Below, in pieces: positions 55,973-64,000 of a stretch of 64,000 nt of DNA. Source of the DNA: Ascoidea asiatica (Eukaryota > Ascomycota > Saccharomycetes > Ascoideales > Ascoideaceae); contig BCKQ01000007.1 in assembly GCA_001600695.1 (NCBI GenBank), forward strand, positions 309,607 to 373,606. Direction: 5' to 3'. Positions within the stretch are counted from its first letter, which is position 1. Each line of letters opens with the position of its first letter. The translations under genes were made by a program, and so were the position numbers. A model generated the notes under the pieces. That model saw only the letters and a program-made list of their open reading frames with translations, made no database searches and was not told where the DNA came from.

Positions 55973-56836
55973 TTAAGAAGAAGAATCCTCTTGATTATGA
56001 TTAAGTGTACCAAGAGCTTGTATAATATCAGCAAGTTTAGCTTGTAAAACATCTAAACCTCTAGTTACAATATGTTCTGGACTTATAGAACCAACAGTTT
56101 CAACATCAAAATAAAAAGTATCTGGACTTGCTTTATAATTAAATTTATCATCAATATTTGAAGGTTCTTCCCATTTACAATTTTCACTTTTTGGCCATTC
56201 TTGTAATGGATCATCTTCATACCAATAATAAGTATGTTTTAATTTATTCCAAGGATCATATTCAAAAGCAATTGCAGAACATGGAGACCATTTTGCATGT
56301 TCTTTTGAAATACCTTTTTTTGCAATACATCTAACTTTTAATTCTTGATCTTTTCTTAATTTACAAATTAAAACTCCATTACCATTATTATTATTATTTG
56401 AATTATTTGAATCATTTAAATAATTAGAATTATTAATTACAGGAATACCTAATTTTGCAGAACCACCAGAAGTTACCATTAAATCTCTTGAATAAATACT
56501 CATAAATGAAGATTCTCCAGTACATTTTGCATCTAAAGTTAAAATTACACTACATTTATCACAATATTGATCACAAGTACAATCTCTTGTATATAATAAA
56601 TTTTTAATATTTTCACTATTTAAAGGTACAAGACCTAATCTATGAGCAATAAATTCATCAGCTAATACAGTTGTATTTGATTCAATTTCAACTAAATCTA
56701 TTGCTAATGTTGGTACTTCACAAAGCATTACTCTTCTTAAAGAATTTGCAACAGATAAATCAACATCTTTTAAAACAAAATTAACATGTTCACTATTAAC
56801 ATCTCTTATAGTTACTTTTGGTCCTTCTTCACTCAT
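55973..56836 (-). CDS. RPB3: Rpb3, RNA polymerase II third-largest subunit
   Basis: Rpb3 dimerises with Rpb11 to form the alpha-like assembly platform of RNA polymerase II. The alpha motif [19 protein letters not shown] is at residues 29-47. A zinc loop has cysteines at 86, 88, 92 and 95 ([10 protein letters not shown]), the same positions as in S. cerevisiae. The insert domain contains [15 protein letters not shown], and the C-terminal part has [10 protein letters not shown] followed by the Rpb11-facing helix. A small Asn/Ser insertion sits near residues 140-152. The 287-residue length is slightly below the S. cerevisiae protein (318) because the C-terminal tail is shorter. The start [13 protein letters not shown] is conserved. 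Confidence 0.97.
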   Translation of the reverse strand: MSEEGPKVTIRDVNSEHVNFVLKDVDLSVANSLRRVMLCEVPTLAIDLVEIESNTTVLADEFIAHRLGLVPLNSENIKNLLYTRDCTCDQYCDKCSVILTLDAKCTGESSFMSIYSRDLMVTSGGSAKLGIPVINNSNYLNDSNNSNNNNNGNGVLICKLRKDQELKVRCIAKKGISKEHAKWSPCSAIAFEYDPWNKLKHTYYWYEDDPLQEWPKSENCKWEEPSNIDDKFNYKASPDTFYFDVETVGSISPEHIVTRGLDVLQAKLADIIQALGTLNHNQEDSSS

Positions 56837-57536
56837 ATTTATTTGAACTTAAACTTCAATATATATTCTATATATTCTATAATTATTTCAATTGATTCAA
56901 GATTGTTGTTTCCATTTCATTTTCCACTTCCACTTCATTTTCAATTACAATTTCTGTTTCTACTGTTATTATTATTATTATTTTATTTTTCACCAACGGC
57001 AAAACAACCGCACAACGGATTTTAGTTCCGTCCCCGGATAAAATGTTTTTTAAGTAGTCCACAGATATGGTCTCACTTTCACTACTTCACCAGCCACACC
57101 TCGCCCACACCTTACTCACACCACAACCTGATACTCGCTTTCCATTTTCTCACTTTCTTACTCCTTTTCCTGTTTTCCTCTTTTTTCTTTTATCACACTC
57201 GCTTCAGCTCGATCTCTGGGGAAGGAAGGAAATATTTATTGTCAGTGCTAATTTCAACAGGCTTTAACAGACCTTCACACTTTAACACCTGCTGACTAAA
57301 AGTCACTGTGTTTGCTTACTCCACATTTATCATTCTTAGCTTTATTTAATATCTCATACTAATTTCATGCGATTCAATATTTCATTCTCCTTCTTTTCAT
57401 ACTAATTACCAGTATAAATATAAATATAAATATAAATATAAATACAAATAACAATCAATTTCTTATCAAATACTATTCAAATCAAATCGTATCAAACCAA
57501 TTAATCAATTAGTCAATTACTCTGTTAATTATCAAA
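56837..57536. promoter_or_regulatory. Divergent promoter region RPB3 / MDH-like gene
   Basis: 700 bp. A GC-richer, pyrimidine-rich block (about 56990-57240) sits between AT-rich flanks. Two open frames there (56786-57025 and 57067-57267) have Leu/Phe/Pro composition produced by C/T tracts and are not called. An ATAAAT microsatellite (57412-57445) precedes the MDH-like start. Confidence 0.5.
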
Positions 57537-58070
57537 ATGAAAGTTGCTTTATTAGGTGCTTCTACACAAATTGGACAATCATTATCTTTATTATTGAAAT
57601 TGAATTCAAATATAAATGAATTATATTTATATGATAATAATAATTCAATAGGTATTGGAAAAGATTTATCACATATTAATACATCTTGTAAAATTATTAG
57701 TTTTGAAAAGAATCATTCTAGTGACTCCTCTAAATTTATTAATTTTTTAAGAAAATCAAATATTATCATAATTATAAATGAAAAAAATAATTTAAGAAAT
57801 TTAGTTAACTTGATTTCAATTAATAATAATTGTAAATTATTAATTATCTCAAATAATAATCTTCAAATTATTGATAATGAATTTATCAATCTTAAAGATA
57901 GTAATAATAATAAACTAATAGATTTCAATAATGAAAATGAATGTTTGAATCTATCATTGGCTTATGAAGCTTATGATTTTATTCAAAATTTAAATCTCAA
58001 TAATGATAATGATAATGATAGTGACAATTATAATGAAAATTATGATAATTTTTATACAAGTAAATTATAA
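57537..58070 (+). CDS. Truncated malate-dehydrogenase-like protein
   Basis: 177 residues. The first ~55 align well with the N terminus of NAD-dependent malate dehydrogenase: MKVALLGASTQIGQSLSLLLK is the Rossmann strand and dinucleotide loop, ELYLYD ends the second strand, and KDLSHINT matches the family's ADLSHINT. The loop glycine pattern GxxGxxG has Thr in the middle position. From about residue 60 similarity fades. The first catalytic Arg region (RKPGMTR in the family) is not present, although strands resembling IIIINEKNNLRNLVNL and LLIISNNN remain. The C-terminal catalytic domain with the active-site His is missing (a normal enzyme has about 310-340 residues). The tail is Asn/Asp-rich. 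No enzyme activity is expected; it may be a pseudoenzyme or a decaying duplicate. Confidence 0.75.
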   Translation: MKVALLGASTQIGQSLSLLLKLNSNINELYLYDNNNSIGIGKDLSHINTSCKIISFEKNHSSDSSKFINFLRKSNIIIIINEKNNLRNLVNLISINNNCKLLIISNNNLQIIDNEFINLKDSNNNKLIDFNNENECLNLSLAYEAYDFIQNLNLNNDNDNDSDNYNENYDNFYTSKL

Positions 58071-58423
58071 TAAATGATTAATACGATGATTGAAGGTGAA
58101 AATAATAATTGTAGTAGTAAAAGAAATAGTAATAGTAGTAATAATAGTAGTAATAGTAATAGTAAGTATATAAAAAGATTACATAAATGAACATAAATGA
58201 ACATAATTGAACATAATTAAACATAATTGAACATAATTAGATAATTAAAAGTAATTTAAAGATAAATTTTTTAATAAAAAAAACAAATAAAATTGATAAA
58301 AATTGATAAAATTAATAAAAACATATGAAAAAATATGAAAATATATGAAAATATATAAGAATATATAAGAATGATTAATATAATATGAAAATAATATACT
58401 ATATATAAATACATATATAATTA
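58071..58423. other. Intergenic between convergent MDH-like and GSK-3 genes
   Basis: 353 bp of simple sequence: TAG/TAA-type triplets (58107-58165), then about seven copies of AACATAAxTG (58190-58245), then an AT-rich tail. No remains of a malate dehydrogenase C-terminal domain are visible in any frame. Confidence 0.6.
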
Positions 58424-59908
58424 TTATATTTTATTTAAATTTGGAATAAAAATATTTTTCAAATATAAATTATTTTTTAATTCATAATCTGTAAAATCAA
58501 ATAAATTTGGTACATTAATATATTCTAATTTATCTTGATATAAACTGATAACTTGATTTAAATTTAAATATTTATTAGTATTATTATTGATATTATTATT
58601 TATAATAGGAATGTTATTATTATTATTATTATGATTATGATTATTATGATTTCCTGAATTTAATAAAGGTATTGGATAATAATTATCTAATAAATTTCTA
58701 AAATTTGGTAATTTGAAATTATAATTTTTTTGTAAAATTGCAAAATCTCTTAATTCATTGAAAAAATCCAATGATAAAGAATCTAAAGCAGAAATTCTTT
58801 CAATTGGAGAATAATCTAAAAATCTTGACAAAATTTTTATTGTTGAATCATCTATTATATAATTTCTAGTTATACTTGAATGATTATTATTATTATTATT
58901 AGAACTTTGCTGATTATTATTACTATTATTATTACTATTATTATTACTATTATTATTATATTTGTTTAAAACTTTTAATAATGGAATTGGTTTAATTTGT
59001 GGAAATTTATGATCCATATAAGATGGATTCATTGCTTTAATTTGATTTCTATTTGGAGTACCTAAAACTTTAATAATTTCAACTAATTGATCAATACCAC
59101 TTTCACCAGGAAATAAAGGATGACCTAAAATTAATTCTGACATTACACAACCAACAGACCAAATATCAATTTTAGTTGTATAATTTATTGAACCAAAAAT
59201 TAATTCTGGAGCTCTATAATATCTTGAACAAATATATGAAACATTTGGTTCATTTAAATTTAAAATTTTTGCACTACCAAAATCACATAATTTTAATTCT
59301 AAAGTAAATGGATTAATTAAAAGATTTTGTGGTTTAATATCTCTATGACAAATTTTTTTTAAATGAATAAAATTTAAAGCTCTTAATAATTGATAAATAT
59401 AAATTTTAATTTCAATTAAAGGTAAATTAAATTTTTTAATTAAATAATAATGAGAAGTTTTATAAATTGTTTCAGGTATAAATTCAAGAATTAAATTTAA
59501 ATAAATTTCATCATTATTTGAATTTGAATAATAAAAATATTTTAAATTTATAATATTTTTATGATTATTAATTAATTTCATAATTTGTAATTCTCTATTT
59601 TTAAATCTTTTATCTTGTAAAACTCTTTTAACAGCACAAATTTCATTAGATTCAATAATTTTTGTTTTAAATACAATTCCAAAACTTCCATGACCAACCA
59701 TTTGAGAATTTGTATAAGTTATACGTTTCATTTCACCAGTATGACCATCTTGAACCTGTTCAGTTATTAAATCATTTGAATTTTCAATACTTATATTATT
59801 ATTATTACTATTATTTATATTATTGGTATTATTATTTATGATATTATTCATTGAATTTATATTGTTATTATTGTTAATATTGTTAATATTGTTATTATCT
59901 GAAGACAT
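58424..59908 (-). CDS. GSK-3 family protein kinase (Rim11/Mrk1-like)
   Basis: Glycogen synthase kinase-3 homologue; the yeast members Rim11, Mrk1, Mck1 and Ygk3 act in meiosis entry, stress and proteolysis signals. The Gly-rich loop [10 protein letters not shown] is at residues 71-80. Lys94 lies in [17 protein letters not shown], the GSK-3 hallmark. HRDIKPQN is at 188-195, DFGSAK at 209-214, and the activation-loop tyrosine is Y225 in [27 protein letters not shown] follows in the C lobe. The first ~45 residues and several C-terminal stretches are poly-Asn. The sequence is nearer to Rim11/Mrk1 than to Mck1, but which paralogue cannot be settled from the window. The 494-residue length is like Mrk1 (501). 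Confidence 0.93.
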   Translation of the reverse strand: MSSDNNNINNINNNNNINSMNNIINNNTNNINNSNNNNISIENSNDLITEQVQDGHTGEMKRITYTNSQMVGHGSFGIVFKTKIIESNEICAVKRVLQDKRFKNRELQIMKLINNHKNIINLKYFYYSNSNNDEIYLNLILEFIPETIYKTSHYYLIKKFNLPLIEIKIYIYQLLRALNFIHLKKICHRDIKPQNLLINPFTLELKLCDFGSAKILNLNEPNVSYICSRYYRAPELIFGSINYTTKIDIWSVGCVMSELILGHPLFPGESGIDQLVEIIKVLGTPNRNQIKAMNPSYMDHKFPQIKPIPLLKVLNKYNNNSNNNSNNNSNNNQQSSNNNNNNHSSITRNYIIDDSTIKILSRFLDYSPIERISALDSLSLDFFNELRDFAILQKNYNFKLPNFRNLLDNYYPIPLLNSGNHNNHNHNNNNNNIPIINNNINNNTNKYLNLNQVISLYQDKLEYINVPNLFDFTDYELKNNLYLKNIFIPNLNKI

Positions 59909-59993
59909 TAGCTTAAATAAATAAGTTAATGTCCTTAATAAATAAAAATAGAGTCTAAAAAACTGATTATAGATATTTATATATATATATGAT

Positions 59994-60050
59994 TATATAT
60001 TATATTATATTATATTATATTATATTATATTGTATTATATTGTATTGAAT
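59994..60050. repeat. TATAT 5-mer tandem repeat
   Basis: About eleven tandem copies of a 5-base AT unit (ATATT), with two ATGTT-like variants. Confidence 0.9.
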
Positions 60051-60576
60051 GATATTAAGCAATTAATTGATTGAATATGGCTGAGATTTAAAGATTGAAT
60101 ATGAATTTAATACGTAAGGAATATAAATTTATAAGTAAATAACAAGATCTTATTTTATATTATATGCTTATTTTATATTATATATTGTTTTATTATATTG
60201 AATTACTCGTTAATTAGTCTGCAACTAGTATTAAATGATCAAATAATGATTGTTTCACTGTTAATTGAATGATTTATTGAAGTTTTAATGATATAAATAG
60301 TGAAATGATATTAAATGATATTAAATGATATGAGATTGATATTTAATAGGATAAATAATAATAGGATAATCAGATCTTGATAGAATAAAATAAAGTAATA
60401 ATGGTAGTAGTAGTAAGGGTAGTAGTATTGGTGGTATTCCCTACAGAAGCCAGCTGAGTGACAATCCCAGGCCCAGAAATCCACTCCAGCAAATGATCAA
60501 TCGCAGCATTTTATTCTGTAAGGAAACTGCTCTGCATACTGAAGAAACTGAACCTTAGGGAATAACAGCCCTCGGA

Positions 60577-60613
60577 GTGTGGCGTGTGTGCGTGTGTGTT
60601 GTGTGGGGTGGGT
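60577..60613 (+). repeat. Internal G/T-rich telomere-like tract
   Basis: A 37-base run made almost entirely of G and T, ending GTGTGGGGTGGGT. It resembles irregular TG1-3 telomeric DNA, and its complement contains CCCACCCCACAC, near a Rap1-type core. Confidence 0.6.
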
Positions 60614-61686
60614 CACCTGCCGCACAGGGACAGGGCTCGCCAGGGATCAGTGCACAACATTAGGACACCCAGGGACTCGCTGCATCCCCAGCCATTTGAT
60701 TCATCAAAATTATCTTCTTTTCTTGCTTCTGCTGTTTCTGGTGCTAGAGGTGCTTGTGGGTTTGTGACTCTGGTGTTCTGTTCTGGTGTTCGTGTCCTGA
60801 TGGTAATGGTAATCGCTTTTAATTAGACGCGCTTTTTCTTCCATGGATCCTTGTATTTCTCTGATTTCTTTCTCTTTGCGAGCCCTTGTTCCTATTTCTA
60901 TCTCCTTGTTCTACAACAGTGGCAATGTTGCACCCTTTTTAGCGTTGCTTGTTCTCGTGTTCTCCATTTTCTCCATATTCATGCGCCTCTTCTTGCACTT
61001 CTTTCCCCAGATTATTCCGCCACTTTTTCACATATTTTTATTTAGAAGTTTCCTATTTGGTACTAACCTTGTTACTTAATCTTTTAATTTCACCTTCTTT
61101 ACGTATCATAAACAATATTAAAGATAATTCAAGATAGTCAGCCAGATACTCGATTAATATAAAAGGCTTTCATTTCCTCAATTATTAAAAAGAATATAAA
61201 TCAATCAACCAACAATCAATGAAAATGTGTTTGTAATGGAAGAAAGACACCAATTTGGTTAGAAACAAAATTAGAATATCCTTTCAATTGGATATCAATA
61301 ATTACCTTTAAATAATATTAAAATATCTCTATAATAATGTATATTACTTTCGATATCTTTCCATAGAAAAGTTGAAATAATAATTTTGCCAATCAAATAT
61401 GATAACCAGATAGAATGAGACCTCTTCACAGGCTATTTTTCACAATTTCAGTTTTTTTCATAAATTCACTCTATAAATTGTATTTAGTCTCGTTAAATTC
61501 ACATTTCATTTCAATTTAAAAGTTTCCTATTTTGTAATATATTAAATAATTTAGATACAAACTAAATATAAATCATATATTTTACATATCTTTATATATA
61601 TATATTAATGTCCTTATTTTTCTTCTTTAATTTTTTTTTTTTCTTAATAAAAAAACTTCAATTAAAACTTATTAATTGAGTTTAAA

Positions 61687-64000
61687 ATGAGTAATATCAT
61701 TCCAAATAATGATAGTAGTAAAAATAAAGGAAATTTAGTAACTAAATCTAAAAAAAAACTACTTTCAAAATTGAAAACAAAAATATCCAAAAATGAAAAT
61801 GATAATGAAATTGATTATAAAAAAAATCCATTTGAGAATATTGAAAATATTAATAATTTACAAATAGATTTAAATAATAATCAAAATGTTTCTTTGAATT
61901 ATTCAATTTCTTTACCAAATCCAAATATTTTATCTAATCAAATTTTATCAAATATTTTTAAAAATTTTATAAATATAAATATAAATAATAATTCAATTAT
62001 ATATAATTCTTTAAATGAATTATTGGCTTTCATCAATATTGATTCAAATTTTATTCATATAAATAATTTTAATTTTAAAATTTCTTGGTTTAAAATTTTT
62101 AATAAATTTATAATTCATGATTCATTACAAATTAAAGTAATTACAACAAACATTCAATTCAAATTATTATATTTATTTAAATTAAATTCAATGTCAATAA
62201 AAAGTTTGGAAATTTATTTTTTACCAATTTTAATTTTAAATAATTTTAACTCAATTGATTCAATTTCAGATCAAATTAAATCTAATTTATCTTGTTATTA
62301 TGATTTAAATTCATCCTTAATAAATTATAAATCTGAAATTCTTTATTTAATTTATGATATATTATTTATACAAGATTATAATACTTTATCAAATGAAAAT
62401 GCTTTAAAAAATTTTAATTCAAGAAAAATTAAACATTATAATTTAATCAATAGTTCTTTAAATTTATTAAATTATTGGGTTTCATTATTATTAAAAGATT
62501 TTAAAAATTCAGAAAATTTATAGATCTTAAAAATTATTTTAAATAAAATTTTTTCAAAAAAATATTTTTATAATTTAATAATTTTAAAAAATTTAAACAA
62601 CTTTGATATAAATGATTTAAAATTAAATTTTATTAACTTATTAATTTCAAATAATAATTTAATTTTAATTGATTTATTTGAAAATACTTCAAAAATTTTC
62701 AAATATTTAATTGAAAAATATTTTAATTTTTTAAACTCTTTAAATTTCCCTTTAAATTCAAATTTAATAAAACCTTCACTTAATTTTTTGATTCAAATTA
62801 ATAGGATTTCAAAAGGAAATGCTTTTAATGTTTTCAATAAAAAAAATAACAACAATATTATTAATTTAAAAATTTTAAAAAATTCAATTATAAACTTTTT
62901 GAAATTTGCTTCTTCTCAAAATAATTTATCATATTATTCTTTAATTGAAGATTTATTATTAATTAATAATTTTAATCCAATTATAATAGATTATAATTCC
63001 ATTCTGGATTTTAATTTTTATATAAATGAAATAAATTTAATCAATAATGATTGCGATAAAGAAAATAATTTTAATTTTTCTTTAAATTTATTCTTAAGTA
63101 AGATTTTAAATAAATTTTATTATAATTTTCATATTAAACCAATTTCAAATAATGGAAATATAAATATTTCTGAACTTAATTCTTTAAATTCCCCTTTAAA
63201 AGATTATTTAATAAATATTTTAAGTTCTATTAATTTCAAAATTATTATAATTGATAATATTTTCAAAAATTTAAATTCTTCTGAAATATCTAATTTATTT
63301 AATGAACTTTCAAATCAAACTTTTTACTCTAATTCAAACTCTTCAATCTTCAATCAATCGAGCAATATTATCAGCGAATATAATAAAAATGAAAGTAAAT
63401 TTTCAAATTTTACTTATAATTTTTTAAATGTATTAAATTTAAATAATCAATCAGATTTATTAAAAAAATTATTATTAAGCTCTATTGAAACTGTGAATGA
63501 TTCTTTATATATATTAAATACTGATTATAATGTACTTTCTGATAAAATTATTATAATAACTCAATTTATTAGTTTAAATTTAATAAATTTCAAAGATATA
63601 ATTAAAACTTTTCTAAATACGGATTTACAACGTTTGCTAACTTACAATCTCAATTCAACTATTTTCAGATTAATTGCTTCTTTTATTTTAAATCAAAACT
63701 TTTTTGATCCTATAATTGTGCATTTATTATTAAATAAAATTACTGTTAATTGCCAAAATTTATTAGAAGTGAATAACAATTCTGAGATTATAAGTCAAAA
63801 TAATAATCCCGATTTATTTTTTTCTTTTTTAAAAATTTTATCAAAAACAAATTTAAATGAAAAAATTGCCAATTCTAAAGATGAAAGTTTCTACAAATAT
63901 CTATTAAAAATTTGTAGAAACTTTGATTTCATTCAAGAACAATCAGATAAATTTATTATATTAGAATTTATAGATTGTGATCTATATTTGGTGCTATTAC
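61687..64000 (+). CDS. Large unrecognised helical protein, frame interrupted once by TAG; runs off window
   Basis: The frame starts at MSNIIPNNDSSKNKG and runs 278 codons to TAG (62521-62523). The same frame then continues with no stop for 492 codons to the window end. In DNA this AT-rich, a 492-codon stop-free stretch is very unlikely unless it codes, and composition is the same on both sides (Leu/Ile/Asn/Phe/Lys, helical). So one long gene is interrupted by a single TAG. The N-terminal ~60 residues are basic. After that, alternating hydrophobic helices suggest an alpha-solenoid or similar fold, with no catalytic motif. No GTATGT/TACTAAC pair surrounds the TAG, so an intron is not supported. 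The downstream part has no in-frame ATG. The interruption may be a null allele, a read error or recoding. The family is not recognised. Confidence 0.75.
62521..62523 (+). other. In-frame TAG interrupting the large ORF
   Basis: Context is TTA-TAG-ATC. It does not match the known efficient readthrough contexts (TAG followed by CTA or CAR-YYA). TAG also serves as the terminal codon in RQC2 and CAK1 here, so it is not reassigned genome-wide. Confidence 0.85.

Larger units (their letters stand above)
59909..61686. promoter_or_regulatory. Intergenic GSK-3 gene to large ORF, with GC-rich island
   Basis: 1.78 kb. Near the kinase it has a TATAT repeat (59994-60050). The segment 60420-60820 is about half G+C, unlike everything around it. 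It contains a G/T-rich tract (60577-60613) that resembles irregular yeast telomeric TG repeats and Rap1 sites. Overlapping open frames here (60579-61137) occur in several phases at once because the local GC is high, and none looks like a protein. The last 500 bp is an AT-rich leader with TATATATA near 61590. Confidence 0.5.

Noticed and set aside
60579-61137. Several overlapping ORFs in the GC-rich island
   Set aside because: Several frames are open at once, which is a sign of low stop density from high GC, not of a gene.
62521-62523. Genome-wide reassignment of TAG to sense
   Set aside because: RQC2 and CAK1 end naturally at TAG, so TAG is a working stop in this genome.
62440-62620. Intron removing the in-frame TAG
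   Set aside because: No GTATGT-like donor or TACTAAC-like branch site is seen around the TAG, and both flanks stay open in the same frame without removing any DNA.

Overview
The window is a very AT-rich stretch of an ascomycete budding-yeast (Saccharomycotina) nuclear genome. The evidence is the gene set (Cia2, Smc1, Lrg1, Pso2, Rqc2, Cdc4, Brl1/Brr6, Cak1, Hst2, Msh4, alpha-tubulin, Rpb3, a GSK-3 kinase), the small yeast-type introns (GTATGT, TACTAAC and close variants, AG), and the lack of operons. Most proteins carry long Asn, Ser or Asp/Glu runs encoded by AAT, TCA or GAT microsatellites and are longer than their Saccharomyces relatives. CTG codons are very rare; two of them lie where a polar residue is usual, a weak hint of a CUG-Ser lineage. 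TAA, TGA and TAG are all used as terminal stops.

Layout. 0-3.4 kb: an unrecognised acidic protein and CIA2 (minus). 4.5-11 kb: a Gyp8-like TBC RabGAP (plus) converging on SMC1 cohesin (minus). 12.2-27.4 kb: a run of plus-strand genes, LRG1 (LIM/RhoGAP), PSO2 (crosslink-repair nuclease), RQC2 (ribosome quality control) and CDC4 (SCF F-box/WD40). 27.8-29.3 kb: BRL1/BRR6 (minus). 29.3-38.4 kb: about 9 kb with no convincing intact gene. It holds one interrupted small ORF, two GC-rich islands that fold on paper and look like non-coding RNA candidates, and a recurring CCGGTACTATA word; it is a candidate regional centromere or decayed intergenic region. 38.4-46 kb: a 1796-residue Asn/Met-rich protein with one Myb/SANT-like domain, then an unrecognised acidic protein. 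46.3-52.9 kb: CAK1 (minus), HST2 and a four-exon MSH4 (plus). 53.4-59.9 kb: alpha-tubulin with a 9-nt micro-exon (minus), RPB3 (minus), a short malate-dehydrogenase-like remnant (plus) and a GSK-3 family kinase (minus). 61.7 kb to the end: a large open frame interrupted by one in-frame TAG and running off the window.

The genes are mostly unrelated housekeeping and cell-cycle functions, each with its own promoter. Shared themes are chromosome biology (SMC1, PSO2, MSH4, HST2), cell-cycle kinase and ubiquitin control (CDC4, CAK1) and cell-wall/Rho signalling (LRG1). No tRNA, rRNA, CRISPR array or intact transposon was recognised. The observations most worth checking are the interrupted frame at 61687-64000, the tubulin micro-exon, the truncated malate-dehydrogenase-like gene, and the gene desert with its two GC-rich structured islands.
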